Shown: positions 1 to 11,727 of the stretch, one piece after another
Layout: each line of letters starts with the position of its first letter
Numbering within the stretch: position 1 is the first letter of the stretch
Assembly (NCBI GenBank): GCA_905221605.1
Contig: CAJNDS010002126.1
Span: 517,501 to 579,500 of the forward strand
DNA length: 62,000 nt
From: Symbiodinium natans
Lineage: Eukaryota; Sar; Dinophyceae; Suessiales; Symbiodiniaceae
Direction of reading: 5' to 3'
Program-made: the position numbers and the translations under genes
The notes under the pieces: model-generated
Told to the model about the DNA's origin: nothing
What the model saw: only the letters and a program-made list of their open reading frames with translations
The model's database searches: none

Positions 1-430
1 GCAACCCGGCTTTGAACTTAGATAAGTTTAGGGTCTAGGGTTTCGGGTTCAGGTTTAGGGTTTAGGGTTTAGGGTTTAGGGTTTAGGGTTTAGGGTTTAA
101 GGAAGTTTAAGGTAAGGCTGAGGGATTCAGGTATCTAGTTCTGCGTCATGTCTGGGATGAAGCAGGCATCTTCTCCCGCAATGAAGCTAGATGTGGACTT
201 GGGGAAGGCTGGGCCAGGATGAGAGGTCAAGGCTTCCCCACTCTAAACAAGCCACCCCCAAGAATTATGCCCCTAAACCCTAAACCTGGGTTTTGAAGTA
301 CTATACTTTAATACTTTATTTTGGTTCTGGGTTCCTCTGATTTCTACTTCTATTTAATTAAAGAAGTATATACGTTTTTTCCAGGCTCTACTCTAAAGTA
401 GGGAAACCCAAAACCCTAAACCCCTTGAAG

Positions 431-491
431 TCTCGAAGATTTCTGTGGAGGCGGCAGCTCAACTTGAGCGACAACTCCCTGGGCGCCGCAG
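431..491 (+). CDS. LRR protein exon (island 1)
   Basis: The reading from 431 contains QLNLSDNSLGAAG, a ribonuclease-inhibitor-type leucine-rich repeat (LxLSxNxLGxxG). It is preceded by AAG and followed by GC at 492, consistent with a GC donor. Four further LRR-like islands follow on the same strand over 9 kb, so these are read as exons of one LRR gene separated by telomere-like introns. LRR proteins of this class bind partner proteins; no partner or pathway can be inferred. Continuity with the next island is inferred, not shown. Confidence 0.5.
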
Positions 492-852
492 GCCGAGTCA
501 GTGGCTTTCAAAGGGGGTTTAGGTTTTAGGGTTTAGGGTGTAGTTGGCTTCAGGGGATATAGGCTTTTGTTTTTTGGGCTTGGGGCTTTCGGTTTTGGGG
601 TTCAGGGCGTTGAGGGCCGGTACTATGAGGTGGCGTGTCGGGTGGTTTTTAGGGTTTAGAGTTGAGTGTCTGGGTTTGGCAGTTTCAAGGTTTTGGGGGT
701 TAAGGGTCTAGGGTTCAAGGGTCTAGGGTAAAAGGGTCTAGGGCTTAGTGCGTAAGGGCACTTGGTTTGTTAGAGCTTTACGGTCCAGGGCCTGAAGCCT
801 CAACCCTTCTCAAGCAAAGAGCCAGCTGGGATGAGCAAAACCCTCCTTATTA

Positions 853-925
853 AACCCTAAACCCTAAACCCTAAACCCTAAACCCTAAACCCTAAACCCT
901 AAACCCTAAACCCTAAACCCTAAAT
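853..925 (-). repeat. CCCTAAA array, about 10 units
   Basis: Near-perfect run on the complement strand in non-coding sequence. It is flanked by two partial copies of the phrase CAAAGAGCCAGCTGGGATGA (about 816-835 and 947-966), so the array sits between two copies of a short unique duplication. Confidence 0.9.
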
Positions 926-1170
926 TTTTTTGTCTGGGGCAAACACAAAGAGCCAGCTGGGATGATTAAACCCTTCTTATTCCCTTTGTCTGGGGCAAGC
1001 AGCAGAGGTCCATGATCTTGGCTGTAATTTCTTAGGCCAGTAAACCCTAAACCCTAAAGCCTACACCGGCAAGAGACCCCAAACCCCGCACCATGAAGGT
1101 CGTTTGGGTGTTTTTTCGGGTCCCTGCCCTCTGCCAATCTGATTCCTGGACCAGGAGGGCCCTGAAAGGG

Positions 1171-1266
1171 TCTAAACCCTAAACCCTAAACCCTAAACCC
1201 TAAACCCTAAACCCTAAACCCTAAACCCTAAACCCTAAACCCTAAACCCTAAACCCTAAACCCTAA
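1171..1266 (-). repeat. CCCTAAA array, about 14 units
   Basis: Uninterrupted perfect CCCTAAA units. The surrounding bases (1270-1350) are unique and GC-rich, with no clear protein match. Confidence 0.92.
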
Positions 1267-2796
1267 GCCCGAACAGAACGCAAGATCAGCCATGAGGGGC
1301 ATTCTCGCTGTCGCTCCTGGCCTCGCGCAGCAAGCTGCAGAGCCCGGGCTTAGGGTTTAGGGTTTAGGGTTTGATGTTCATGGGGTTTGGCGTTTGTAAT
1401 TAGGGCTATGGGTTCAGGGCTTAGGGCTTATAGGGTTTATAGAGGATCAGGGTTTATAGAGTTTAGGCTTCAGGAGGATAGGGTTTGGGATTTAGGTTTA
1501 TGAGGTTTAGGGAGTTGGTGTTTGGGTTTGGGGTTTGCACACGGTTTTAGCGCCTGAGGTTTGGGGTTGTAGAGGTTGCAGAGTTAGGTTTACAGCAGGG
1601 GCTGAGGTCTTAAAATTATGTATTGTTGCGTTTGGCGTATTGGGCTTGGATTTAGTCTTAGTGCTCTACATGGAAGGGTTTAGGGTTCAGTTTAGGGTTT
1701 AGGGTTAGGGTTGCTTCTTCTTCGTTTTGGCACGGTGAGATGGAGTGGATGGAGCCTGAACGCAGCGCCTCCAAGCCCCTTCAGCCCGCTATGGCAAATT
1801 TCCCCTTTAGGGCTGCAGGGCTCCAAAAAGAAACGTGGACCATAAGCCCCCAAAGCCCCAAAGCCATAAACTGCTAGGACCCCAAATCCCCCAAACTCTA
1901 CAAGCTAGCTACAAGCTCTAAGCCCCAAAACCTACAAGTCCTAGTAAACCCCAAAACCCAAAACCCCGAACCCAAAACCCTAAACCCCAAACCCTAAACC
2001 CTAAACCCTAAACCCTAAACCTACCCCGATCCCAAGGATGCTCGGGCTTCGCAACTGCTCCCTCAAGGCCCGGCTTTTCGCGTCCGTTTCAGACATAGGG
2101 TTTAGGGCTTAGGGCTTAGGGCTTAGGGTTTAGGGTTTAGGGTTTAGGGTTTAGGGTTTAGGGTTCCCGAAGCCCTAAACCCTCAAAACACCCCAAAGCC
2201 AAACCCGCGGCTTCTACCCACCAAGCCGCAACCCCCTGCACCCACCGACACCGCAAGCCTGAAATCATGAAGTCCGCCGAACGTCCTTCAAAAAGGGGCC
2301 CGGGGGCCCCAAGAACGTCAGACCTCAGGTTCTATATGACCCTTCAACAGCGCACCCGAAGCCCTCAACCCCAAGAAGCTCCCCGCCCCCACACACGAAC
2401 CCCAACCCTCCCCAAGCCTTGAAAACATCTTTAGACCCCCGTCTAATCCATAAACGACAAGCCCCAAGCCCTAAACCTTTAACATCAAAGGTCCCCACAC
2501 CCTAATCCCCAAACACTAAACAACCCCTTGAGAAACAATATCCCCAAACCCTAAACACTAAACCCTAAACCCTGCAAATCGGAGGATGAGGGCCTCCTCG
2601 GCTTCCTTGAGCATCTGTGCCGGTGCGAGCTGCAGGTGCCTGACCGGCTGGGGCAAGCAGGGTTAGGGTTTAGGGTCTAGGGTTTAGGGTTTAGGGTTTA
2701 GGGTAATTATGGGGTTTAGGGTTTAGGGTTTAGGGTTTAGGGTTTAGGGTTTGGCTTTAGGGTTTAGGGTTTAGTGTAACCCTAAGGTTAAAATAG

Positions 2797-2886
2797 GCCA
2801 TGGACCTGGAGAAGAACAAGCTGACGGATGCGGCGGCGCATGCGCTCACCGACCACCTGGTGGCTTCGCCGGAAGCCTCCGTGCGC
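2797..2886 (+). CDS. LRR protein exon (island 2)
   Basis: An AG at 2795-2796 is followed by an in-frame MDLEKNKLTDAAAHALTDHL, a textbook 28-residue RNI-type LRR (LDLxxNxLtdxaaxxLxxxL). The sequence upstream is a TTTAGGG array (2665-2775), so the array lies directly in the inferred intron. The 3' limit is uncertain because several GT/GC dinucleotides lie between 2864 and 2911. The function is a protein-interaction repeat; the parent protein is unidentified. Confidence 0.6.
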
Positions 2887-3529
2887 TCCCCGGTCTTCCT
2901 ATCAGCCCTAAACCCTTAGCCCTAAACCCTAAACCCCTAAACCCCAAGCCCCAAATCCTAAACCCTAAATCCCTTAAACCCTGAAGGTTTAGGGTTCTGA
3001 GTTTGGGTGTAGGGGTTTAGGGCTTGGGGTGCAGCATCCGGACGCTCACAGCCAAAACCAGATCCAGCCAAGCAAGAGATCTGCACTCGAAGAAGGCCTC
3101 ATATGGAAGATTTGGGGTCTAACAGCCAATGCGGTTTAGGGTTTAGGGTTTCGGGTTTCGGGTTTCGGGTTTAAGGGACTCCATGTAGGCCTCAGGACTC
3201 CGTCTCATCGTCCAGGTCCATCGTCCAGGATCGTGTTGAGAGACATCCCCACGCTCTTCGCCGGGCGTTTGTCGGAACAACAAACTCCCTAAACCCTAAA
3301 CCCTAAACCCTAAACCCTAAACCCTAGCCCTAAACCCTAGACCCTAAACCCTAAACCCGAGGCAGGGCACACATGAAATGGTTGCGCCGACTCACAGGTG
3401 CATCAACGGGTCCGTGGCGACAAGGATTACAGGGCCCAGCACGGTTTGCATGGTTCGGGGGTTCAATTCAGGGTTTCGGGTGTAGGGGTGTAAGGTTTAG
3501 GGTTTACGGTAATTCTTAGTAGCTGAGTG

Positions 3530-3612
3530 AGTACACTTTACACTTTTTGGGATACCATGATCCCCTATAGAACTGAAAGTGTACACTGTTTTGGGGGCCG
3601 ATGAACTCAGCA
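3530..3612. repeat. Dispersed repeat family P, copy A (empty site)
   Basis: GTAGCTGAGTGAGTACAC ... ACTTTTTGGGATACC ... AGAACTGAAAGTGTACACT ... GATGAACTCAGCAA matches 11461-11690 closely. This copy lacks the 132-bp insert found in the other copy and so shows the pre-insertion site. The core has an inverted AGTGTACACT motif. Confidence 0.75.
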
Positions 3613-3666
3613 ACTATGAATTAGGGTTTAGGGTTTAGGGTTTAGGGTTTAGGGTTTAGGGTTTAG

Positions 3667-3769
3667 GCTCCCACATCATGGAGCCCTTCTGCTGCCTGAG
3701 GTCTTGCCTCATCTGACTTCGCTGAGCCTCCGAAGCTGCAGCATCACCGACCCTCGAGCTGCCCCAGAA
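3667..3769 (+). CDS. LRR protein exon (island 3)
   Basis: TTTAG of the last TTTAGGG unit is followed directly by coding sequence that includes VLPHLTSLSLRSCSITDPRA, an RNI-type LRR. GT at 3770-3771 supplies a donor after GAA. The acceptor AG therefore seems to be provided by the telomere-like array itself (3623-3666). This is the same inferred gene as the islands at 431, 2797, 5904 and 8240. Confidence 0.6.
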
Positions 3770-3954
3770 GTTGTGTTTTTTCCTCGTTTTGCTAGGATCT
3801 ATAGTGCAGGCCCTGATTACCTTTCTTAGGGTTTAGGGTTTAGGGTTTAGGGTTTGGGGTTTAGGGTTTAGGGTTTAGGGTTTAGGGTTTAGGGTTTAGG
3901 GTTTAGGCCCTGATTACCTTTCTTAGGGTTTAGGCTGCGTTCTAAACTCCTTTG

Positions 3955-4012
3955 AACCAAAAAGGACCACCCTTTTCAATTCCTAGGCCACTCTTGGGTT
4001 GAGTTTGTGAAT
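3955..4012 (+). repeat. Dispersed repeat family C, partial copy
   Basis: AAAGGACCACCCTTTTCAAT then TCCTAGGCCACTCTTGGGTT resembles copies at 11.73, 38.0 and 53.28 kb, which end in GGTTACTCCTGGGTCTAG or a close variant. Short and diverged. Confidence 0.45.
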
Positions 4013-4073
4013 CCGGGTATTGAGCTTTGATGTATCAACCATGTAGGGCTCTAAGAACCCGAACTCTGAGGCA

Positions 4074-4200
4074 GGTTTAGGGTTTAGGGTTTAGGGTTTA
4101 GGGTTTAGGGTTTAGGGTTTAGGGTTTAGGGTTTAGGGTTTAGGGTTTAGGGTTTAGGGTTTAGGGTTTAGGGTTTAGGGTTTAGGGTTTAGGGTTTAGG
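4074..4200 (+). repeat. TTTAGGG array, about 18 units
   Basis: One of the longest perfect forward-strand arrays here. It is flanked by unique non-coding sequence. The 4200-4900 stretch holds short unique sequence and small CCCTAAA tracts with no recognisable gene. Confidence 0.93.
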
Positions 4201-5903
4201 GCGCTATATCCTTTTAAGCCTCATCACCCGGTGATCCCCAGCTTAAGCCGACTTTCAACCGCCTGAATTGAAACCTGAACCCTGCACAAGCTCCAATTAG
4301 GTCTTAGAACCTCTGGAACAAAATTTACGACAACCTCAATCTGGGGTTTTTAGGGTCGACATTGCAAGGATGAGGGGGCATCGCCCTTAATCCGCGTGAC
4401 ACGGCTGCATGTACAAGGAGCTTGGGTTTCGTGTGTTCGCAACCTGTCGACTCACTCGCTCACTCATGCGGTTTGGGATTTCGGGTTTAGGGTGTAGTTT
4501 AGGGGTTTAATTCGCCAACCCCAGTGACTACCTCGCCTGCCTCAGTGGCCTTGCGCGCTCACTCACCAGCTCACTCAATGAACTATGCACTGTTTTTCCT
4601 CGCCCATTCGGCTTTGTCAACTGTCGGAGATCTTTAAAGTTGGTTCTTCATGCAGTCTGAAGAGTAATCTTTAGGGAAGTTATGCTGAGACGCGTGCGGC
4701 CTTCTACTACCCGCCTAAGCCCTAAACCCTCAATCTCAACCCCAACCCCGAAATTCTAGATCCTGGCCCGAAAAAGTCCTAAACCCTAAACCCTAAAGCC
4801 CAAACCCCAAACCCTTAACCCTAAACCCTAAACCCTAAACCTTTGGCATTCAGAGGCTTGCTTCCAGAGGCGCTGGCGGCTGCCACCTGCCCTGGCAGCG
4901 GGCGGGGGGTAAACTTCCCTAAGCCCCGGCCCCGAAACCCTCAAGTTTAGGGTTTAGGGTTTAGGGTTTAGGGTTAGGGCTTGAAGCCTCAACCCTCATC
5001 CTTCTCGCTGGAGATGGACCTTCAGGTGTTTAGGGTTTAGGGTGTAGGGCTTCGGCTGGAAGCCTTCGAGGGTGCCCAGCGGGAACTGTTTGTTAAGAGC
5101 CTTATGGCTTCGGGTTCAGGGTTTAGGTTCCCTTATTATCAGCCCAAGAAGCGCTGTTAAACAGGTGCCCTTGTTCTTGTACTGCACTACACAGAAGAGC
5201 AGAGAGAGAGCGGGTTTTCCAGTCGCCCTAAAGCCGAAAGCCCAAACCCTAAACCCTAAACGCTTGAAATCAAACCCCCACCGGCCCTATTGTTCACGGG
5301 TTCAGCTTTGCGGTTTAACGCAGCTGTGCGTGTTGGTTTTGGCTGTGCTGCATGTGGGCATGTGGTGGGTGGCGATCATCGCTTGGTTTTTCAGACAAGT
5401 TGGTGTAGCAAGCATGAAGCTTCCATTGGGGAACTGCTTACGAATGATGGGGTTTGTCCGGGAGTGTGCCTTTCTAAATGACAGGCCAAGTCTTTGCGTA
5501 GTTGTGTGTGCATGCCCATGTTTATATGGCTTCTAGGTGCACTTCATTATTACAAATGGCAGATGCTGATGGCAGGGTACAGTGCCATGGTTGGCGGGAT
5601 AAACCCCTAAAGCCTACTTTGGGGCAGCTTGGCTCAGCAGTCATAGGATTATGACTCAAGGGCCCCCCCCCCCCCTCCTAGAGGGTTTAGGGTTTAGGGT
5701 TTAGGGGACAGTCACCAGAATAGTTCTTGTTGAGACTTTTTATTGGGGCTTTCCCATACAGCCCCCTGTATAAATCTTGTCTGACTCACGTTGTCCTGGA
5801 ACCTTGTAAAGCTGCAAGCCCAACCCTAAACCCTAAACCCTAAACCCTAAACCCCTAACCCCTAAACCCTAACCCCTAAACCCTAAACCCTAGACCCTAC
5901 CAG

Positions 5904-5995
5904 CTTCCATGCTGAGGTTAGACCTGGGGAAGAACTGGGTGTCAGATCTCTCCATGCGAACGTTGGCCGAGCTCATGGAGGGGCCCAGCCAGCCA
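5904..5995 (+). CDS. LRR protein exon (island 4)
   Basis: CAG at 5901-5903 is followed by an in-frame MLRLDLGKNWVSDLSMRTLA, again an RNI-type LRR (LRLDLGxNxVsDxxxxxLA). The upstream intron side is a CCCTAAA run (5821-5891). The 3' border is uncertain; the frame stays open to about 6030. Confidence 0.55.
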
Positions 5996-8239
5996 GGACG
6001 AAGTTCGGAAAGCCATGAACTTGCCATTCCCTAAACCCGGTTACTAACCCTAAACCCTGAAACCTAAACCCTAAACCCTAAACCCTAAACCCTAAACCCT
6101 AAACCAGAAGGTCTGGCGGGTTCCCAGATTATGCTCCTTCAAGTTGCCATGACACGACGTCCAAAACAGACAAGAGCAAGGACCCATAGGGTTTGGGGTT
6201 TAGGGTTTAGGGTTTAGGGACCCTAGACCCTGGGTTTAGGGTTTAGGGCTGAGGGTTGTCTTGTCATCCTCTTTTCGGTCTAACCCTGCGCCCGCACTCC
6301 CATATAGTACCATGCGGTTGGTGGTTGCTTGCTTTTTTCGGGAAGTAATGGGTGTTTAGGGTTTAGGGCTTAGGGTGTAGGGTTTAGGGTTGAGGGTTTA
6401 GGGTTGAGGGTTTCGCAGCTGGAAGTCGGGAATGAGCTACTTGATTTTCCTTCAAGTTGCCCTTGAAGGCATAAACAGTGCACCTTAAACCCTAAACTCT
6501 CTCTTCCCTAGTAAGAACCCACAGGGTTACATGGTGGCAGGACCTTCCAACGACTTCGGCGAGATACTGCTTGGCACCAATGATGTACTCAGGCTGCTCA
6601 GTATGTTTCTGTGGGGTTTACTGCCTGGCACCGATGACGTATTCAGGCTGCTCATCGTGTCTTTTCGGGTTTAGTGCTTAGGGTTTTGTGTTGAGCTTCG
6701 CACCAGTGGGTTTAGGATTCGAAGGTGAAAGGCTTGGGCATGCATGGTGCCATCAGTTGCGACGTGGTTTTCGGCCAGCTTTGGTGCATTTTGGCATCCC
6801 GAAGCCTTGGACACTAAGCCCTAAAACTTCAAGTATGGACTGACCCAAGGCGATCCCCCGCACCGGGGCGCCAGAAAGGGGCCCCTCACGCCACACGTGT
6901 GGCACAATCACTTCTGGATGTCATGCGGCACGTCAGTCTCTGCTGCGATTTTCGCGGGGGCCCAGTCTCTCACTTGGACCTAGACCCCAACAGGGACACG
7001 AAAATCCGCACTTTCCAGGCCGACAATAGTACAGTATTTGAGGCTCAGAGCTTTGGGTTTATGGTCTTAGGATATAGGTATCGGGCTTAGATTAGGCGGT
7101 TTCCGATAGGCTTGTGGGCTGTTCGGACTTTCCCGCCGGTGAGCCTGAGAAAGGTATCAGACCTCGGTTTCGTGGCGTTGTGCGACGCGCTCTGCCCGGG
7201 GCGTGCCACACTGGGCTATCTGAACCTGACCAGCAGCCAAGCTGCAAGGGAGCGACCCTAAACCCTAAACCCAAAACCCTGAACCCTGAACCCGAAACCC
7301 TAAACCAGCGAGAGGGGTTGAGACCCTACGAAGCCCCAGACCCCAAACCTGATAGCCAAAGATCCCTACAACAAAGCCCTGAACCAAACCCTTTGGAAGA
7401 CTCAAAAAAACCCACAAAAACTCGCACAACAAAACACTAAGCCAAGCCCTTTTGAGACCTTTTTAAAACACCCTCAAACTCCTGGGGCGGAGGGGGGAAG
7501 GGGGGGGGAATCTGCAAGCACCCTGCAAGACTCTGAAGCCGATAAGCCTGGGTCCGGACCCAGCTTTTCGGTGAACAGCTTCTCTGTACGGTGCTTTCCG
7601 AAAATGCCCTTTGAGGGGATTCTATTCGATTACAGGGGTATACACGGCCGGTTACCTCTAATTATTTTGGGATTGTGCTGCAATGAGACTCTAAACTCTA
7701 AATCCCTAAACCCTGGCTTTGGGAGTTTTCGGCCCCACCAGTCCGCCCTCAGCCCTACGAAGGGCTTTTAGAACCTTCTTTTGGCCCATGAGCAGTCTCA
7801 AGAAGTGTACCGAAATCCTAAACCTCAAACCCTCAACCCTACGCCGTACGACAGAAACCCCGAATCAAAGCCCTAAACCCAAAACTGGGAGCATGTGCTT
7901 GCCGGGACGCGGCATTCAGGCAATCGGCTGACCTCTGTGTCCGTGTGCCGCATGACCGCCGTGCTGGAAAGCTGGTGCCAAGCGGCTGTGACTCTTGGTT
8001 ACGATGCAATATACGGGCCGCAAGAAGTACTTGTGGCAATGGTTTTTCCTGATTGTCCCTGCCCCATATTATAACTATTCTATGATCCCTCAAGCCTAAT
8101 CCATCCTAAAACTCAATGACTAAACCCTAAACCCCCGAAGCCCGAAACCCCGAGCCCGAAACCCTAAACCCAAAAGGCACCAAACCCTCCCCAAGCCCTA
8201 AACCTTAAGCCCTAAACCCAGAAGGGCCCTAAACCCTAG
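5996..8239. other. Stretch without a recognisable gene
   Basis: Short TTTAGGG and CCCTAAA tracts alternate with unique sequence. A local direct duplication is visible: TACTGCTTGGCACCAATGAT at about 6566 and TACTGCCTGGCACCGATGAC at about 6619, each continuing for about 38 bases with few changes. Reading frames here mostly run through repeat and encode NPKP-type peptides, so I do not call them genes. Confidence 0.6.
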
Positions 8240-8296
8240 GGATCTCCTACCGCTGGGCGGCGTGGACGTCACCTACAACGATGCATCGGCAGCCAG
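8240..8296 (+). CDS. LRR-like exon (island 5)
   Basis: CTAG|G at 8236-8240 is followed by DLLPLGGVDVTYNDASAAR, and a GT donor follows the AG at 8295-8296. VDVTYNDASAAR fits the LxLxxNxxsxxxa LRR core. It lies just after CCCTAAA sequence and before a TTTAGGG array (8336-8385). Assignment to the LRR gene is by resemblance and common strand only. Confidence 0.45.
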
Positions 8297-8760
8297 GTTG
8301 AAGTAAGCTGTCGGTTTACTGTGTTAAGGCTCAGGGTTTAGGGTTTAGGGTTTAGGGTTTGGGGTTTAGGGTTTAGGCTTTATAGGGTTTAGGGCTTCGG
8401 ATTTAGGAGTTAGGGTTTAGGGTAGAAGAGAAGAAGCCCTTGACCCGAAGCCCAGTTGTTTAGATTTTAAGGATTACGAGCTCCCCCACCAACCATTCCA
8501 ATGACGACATAGGCCTGCGAATGTTTGAATGTAAACAATCCTGTCCCTGCCCAGCTACGACGCTCCTACTTGGCTGCGCGAGGAGAACGTGGCCTGCCCA
8601 CATAAACCTAAACCCTAAACCCTAAACCCTATAAACCCTAAACCCTATAAACCCTAAACCCTAAACAGCCGTAAGCCCTTCGCCTGCCTTGAGATACAGT
8701 CGGTCCTGGGATTCCGCAGCGCCCTGCGGCGTTTGTCTGCGACGCGTCCGAAGGCCGGGC

Positions 8761-8936
8761 GGCGACTGCGAGCAGTTTAGGGTTTGGGGTTTAGGGTTTG
8801 AGGTTTGGGGGTTTAGGGTTTGAGGTTTGGGGGTTTGGGTTTGAGGTTTAGGGTTTGGGGTTTGGGGTTTGGGGGTTTGGGGTTTAGGGTTTGGGGTTTG
8901 GGGTTTGGGGTTTGGGGTTTAGTGTTTGGGTTCAGG
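8761..8936 (+). repeat. Variant array rich in TTTGGGG / TTTAGGG
   Basis: About 175 bases dominated by GGGTTTGGGG-type units mixed with TTTAGGG. The variant is locally homogeneous, which suggests local amplification rather than direct telomerase copying. Confidence 0.8.
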
Positions 8937-9372
8937 GTTCAAGGTTCAACTCTAGAGGTCAGGCTCTAGGCTTCATCAGGGCTCTGGAGCTGACATGGGT
9001 CTAGGGTCTGGTAAGGCGAAACCCTAAATCCTTAAACCTAAACCCTAAAGCCTGAGGGTTCTTTTTCCTGCAGTCTTTTAGTGCCCGCGCTCCAATCCAT
9101 GATGTGGTGAAACTACTCTAAACTCTCAACCCTAAGCCCTCAACACATGATGGTCCTTTTTTTTGGGGGCGGGGGGGGGGGGGTTGTCCTCTGCAGCCCC
9201 TAAACCCTAATCCCTAATCCCTAAACCCTAAACCCTAAACCCCTGAGCCCTGAGCCCGTTTAAGGCGTCACAGTCTCGACCAGTATAAGGAGGGCCTTTT
9301 TCCTGAAGGTTTTGTTTTAATAGAAGGCTTTTATCAAGTGACCTGACCGTGTACGGGTAATGACAGGCTTAG

Positions 9373-9408
9373 ATTAGCAACAACCAGCTGTCCTTAAAGG
9401 AAGTCGAG
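9373..9408 (+). CDS. Possible short LRR exon (weak)
   Basis: TTAG|ATT is followed by ISNNQLSLKEVE and a stop. SNNQLSLKE resembles an LRR core, but the island is only 36 bases and is not supported by flanking signals other than the AG. Confidence 0.25.
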
Positions 9409-10413
9409 TAGAGGAATTTTTCGCTTGGAGCCCCCTCCGCCTGTGTGGTGCCAGGATAGAATTCGAGTTGTTACTTCCAGACTTAATGGTTTGGTTAGGG
9501 TTCAGGGTTTAGGGTTTTGGGTTCAGCGTTTCGGGGTTCTAGTTGGGTTTCGGGTTTGCGGGTTTGCGGGGTTGGCGTGGTAGTGGTGGTGGCCCAGATC
9601 CGCTGCATACAACAAGGACGCCTGCCAGCATATGTTCACTGCTGGCTGTGGCTGAGACGAGGATCTGATCCTCTCCGCAGCTCTCTGCAACTAGACCCTG
9701 AACCCTAAACCCTAAACCCTAAACCTAAACCCTCAACCCCAAACCCGAAACCCCAAACCCTAAATCCTAAATCTCAAGTCCATCATCTCGGGGGGCATCA
9801 CTCCAAGAGATGCTTAGATGCTTAGCTCGGCAAGAGTTTCAGGGCTCTGGGATGCTTGGAGGGGTTTCTTGTTTGGGGCCTTGGCCCCCTACTGTAAACC
9901 CTAAACCTTTTAAACCCTAAAACCTAAACCCTAAATTCCCACCCGGCCTGCTTAGGCCGTACCCACCCTTTTCTAGGGTGCCTGGACCCAGAAGATGCCC
10001 GGCAGTGACCTTTACTGGATGGACAATGGGTGGAGCATTGGAGCTCGCCTTGCCACTAGCGCCGTCCACCACCTTGGCCCCTGGCCCTTCTGGCCCCCTT
10101 TCTGGCCCCCCCTGGCCGCCTGGCCGCCGCCGGCTGGCCCTTACCTCACCCCCCGCCCGGCTCCTTCACCACACGGTTGTAGGGAAAGCAATGGTGGGAA
10201 TTGAGGGCGACAGCCCCAAAACCCCAAAAGGCAGTGGTTTGGGTGGTGGCCTGTGAAAGCTCACAGCGGGTGGGGAGAAAGAACCCAGCACCAATGAAAT
10301 TGTTGGATCTCATTGACAACAGATGCCTTCGCGTGACATGCCGCCCCCGCACCCCCTGGGTGTGTAGGGGCGCCATTTACACCTGGCACTTACTGCCGCT
10401 GCGCGGCGAGACG

Positions 10414-10580
10414 CCCTAAACCCTAAACCCTAAACCCTAAACCCTAAACCCTAAACCCTAAACCCTAAACCCTAAACCCTAAACCCTAAACCCTAAACCC
10501 TAAACCCTAAACCCTAAACCCTAAACCCTAAACCCTAAACCCTAAACCCTAAACCCTAAGCCTAACCCTAAACCCTAAAC
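10414..10580 (-). repeat. CCCTAAA array, more than 20 units
   Basis: About 145 bases of perfect units, then a short tail of CCTAA variants. Among the longest arrays in the window. Confidence 0.93.
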
Positions 10581-11204
10581 CCCCAGACCGCAGCTCAACT
10601 CTCAACTGAGGCGATCCCATCTCTGAAGCGAGGTGCTAGCCGAGGAGGCCCCAAGCATGATGCGTCCGGCGTCGTTTCAGGATGATGATGGAGGGTTTAG
10701 GGTTTAGGGTTTTGGGTTTGGGGTTTAGGGTTTAGTATTTAGGGTTTAGGGTTTGGGGTTTAGGGTTTAGGGTTTAGGGTTTCAGGGTTAAGGGTTCAGT
10801 GTTTATGGTGTAGGGTTTAGGGTTTAGGGTTCAGGTCAGGTTCAGGTTTCGGGATGTGGGGGGTTAAGGGGCATGTTGCTGTAGAGTTTCGTTTGGGGCC
10901 GAAAGGGGTTTGCAACGGGGGTTACCTAAACTCCTACTCTCTACCTCTCAAACTGGCGCCACCTGCCCTCTTAAAGCACCCGGAGCCTTGAACCCTAGCC
11001 CTAAACCCTAAATCCTAAACCCTGACCCTAAACCCTAACCCTAAACCCAACTCCCAAGCCTCTAAACCCCCAAAAGGCCCTGATGGCTCGAACGCACAAG
11101 AACCGCGTCTTTCGCGGCTCATGGGCTAGCAGGGTAGTCCCTTCAGTCTCGCCTGAAACCTTCAAGCCCAAAACCCTACGCCCTAAACATCCTTAAGCCC
11201 TAAA

Positions 11205-11348
11205 CCCTAATCCCCAAACCCTAAACCCTAAACCCTAAACCCTAAACCCTAAACCCTAAACCCTAAACCCTAAACCCTAAACCCTAAACCCTAAACCCTA
11301 AACCCTAAACCCTAAACCCTAAACCCTAGCCCTAAACCCTAAACCCTA
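11205..11348 (-). repeat. CCCTAAA array, about 19 units
   Basis: Nearly perfect run ending in CCCTAGCCC variants at 11327-11348. Confidence 0.92.
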
Positions 11349-11460
11349 GAAACGGTCCAGGGCTGCAAAGCGCTTCGGCTGCGAAGGTGGCTCCGTCCGG
11401 CATTAGCCCGGGCACCAGGCAAGCCCGTCGCTGGTAAGAATAGTGGCAGTGATCATCTAA

Positions 11461-11690
11461 GTAGCTGAATGAGTAATCCCCTCCCCCTAATATTAAACCC
11501 CCCCTACCCCCTAATATTAAATACCCCCCATTATAGTTATATTAGAGTATATTGGGGGTGTTTAGTATTAGGGGGTAGGGGGGGGTTTAATATTAGGGGG
11601 AGGGGGTTACACTGGACACTTTTTGGGATACTATAACCCCCTATAGAACTGAAAGTGTACACTTTTTGGGGGCTTATGAACTCAGCAAGT
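11461..11690. repeat. Dispersed repeat family P, copy B, carrying a nested MITE
   Basis: Matches the copy at 3530-3612 on both sides of a 132-base insert. Left part: GTAGCTGAATGAGTA. Right part: CACTTTTTGGGATACTATAA through AGAACTGAAAGTGTACACT to GATGAACTCAGCAAG-like sequence. The insertion site corresponds to GAGTA/CAC in copy A. Confidence 0.75.
11476..11607. mobile_element. Stowaway/mariner-like MITE with TA target duplication
   Basis: A 132-base palindromic element. The left arm begins ATCCCCTCCCCCTAATATTA. The right arm is its inverted complement ending TATTAGGGGGAGGGGGT, with arms of about 50 bases and a short AT-rich loop (11531-11552). It is bordered by TA at 11474-11475 and 11608-11609, while the paralogous copy at 3530 has a single TA there. 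A TA duplication and no coding capacity are typical of Tc1/mariner-related MITEs. Family assignment beyond that is inference. Confidence 0.75.
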
Positions 11691-11727
11691 AAGTCATTGG
11701 CCACTTCTCAAAACGATTGTCTAGGAC

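Noticed and set aside
1-4200. Idea that the window starts at a true chromosome end
   Set aside because: The arrays near the left end are short, mixed in orientation and interrupted by unique sequence, no denser than elsewhere. A terminal telomere would be a long single-orientation array.
5072-5536. 154-codon plus-strand frame with a hydrophobic segment
   Set aside because: It passes through TTTAGGG and CCCTAAA tracts, has no family match, and its parts on either side of the repeats look unrelated.
9978-10256. Proline-rich plus-strand frame as a gene
   Set aside because: Low-complexity GC-rich sequence open in several frames at once; no motif, and no supporting borders.
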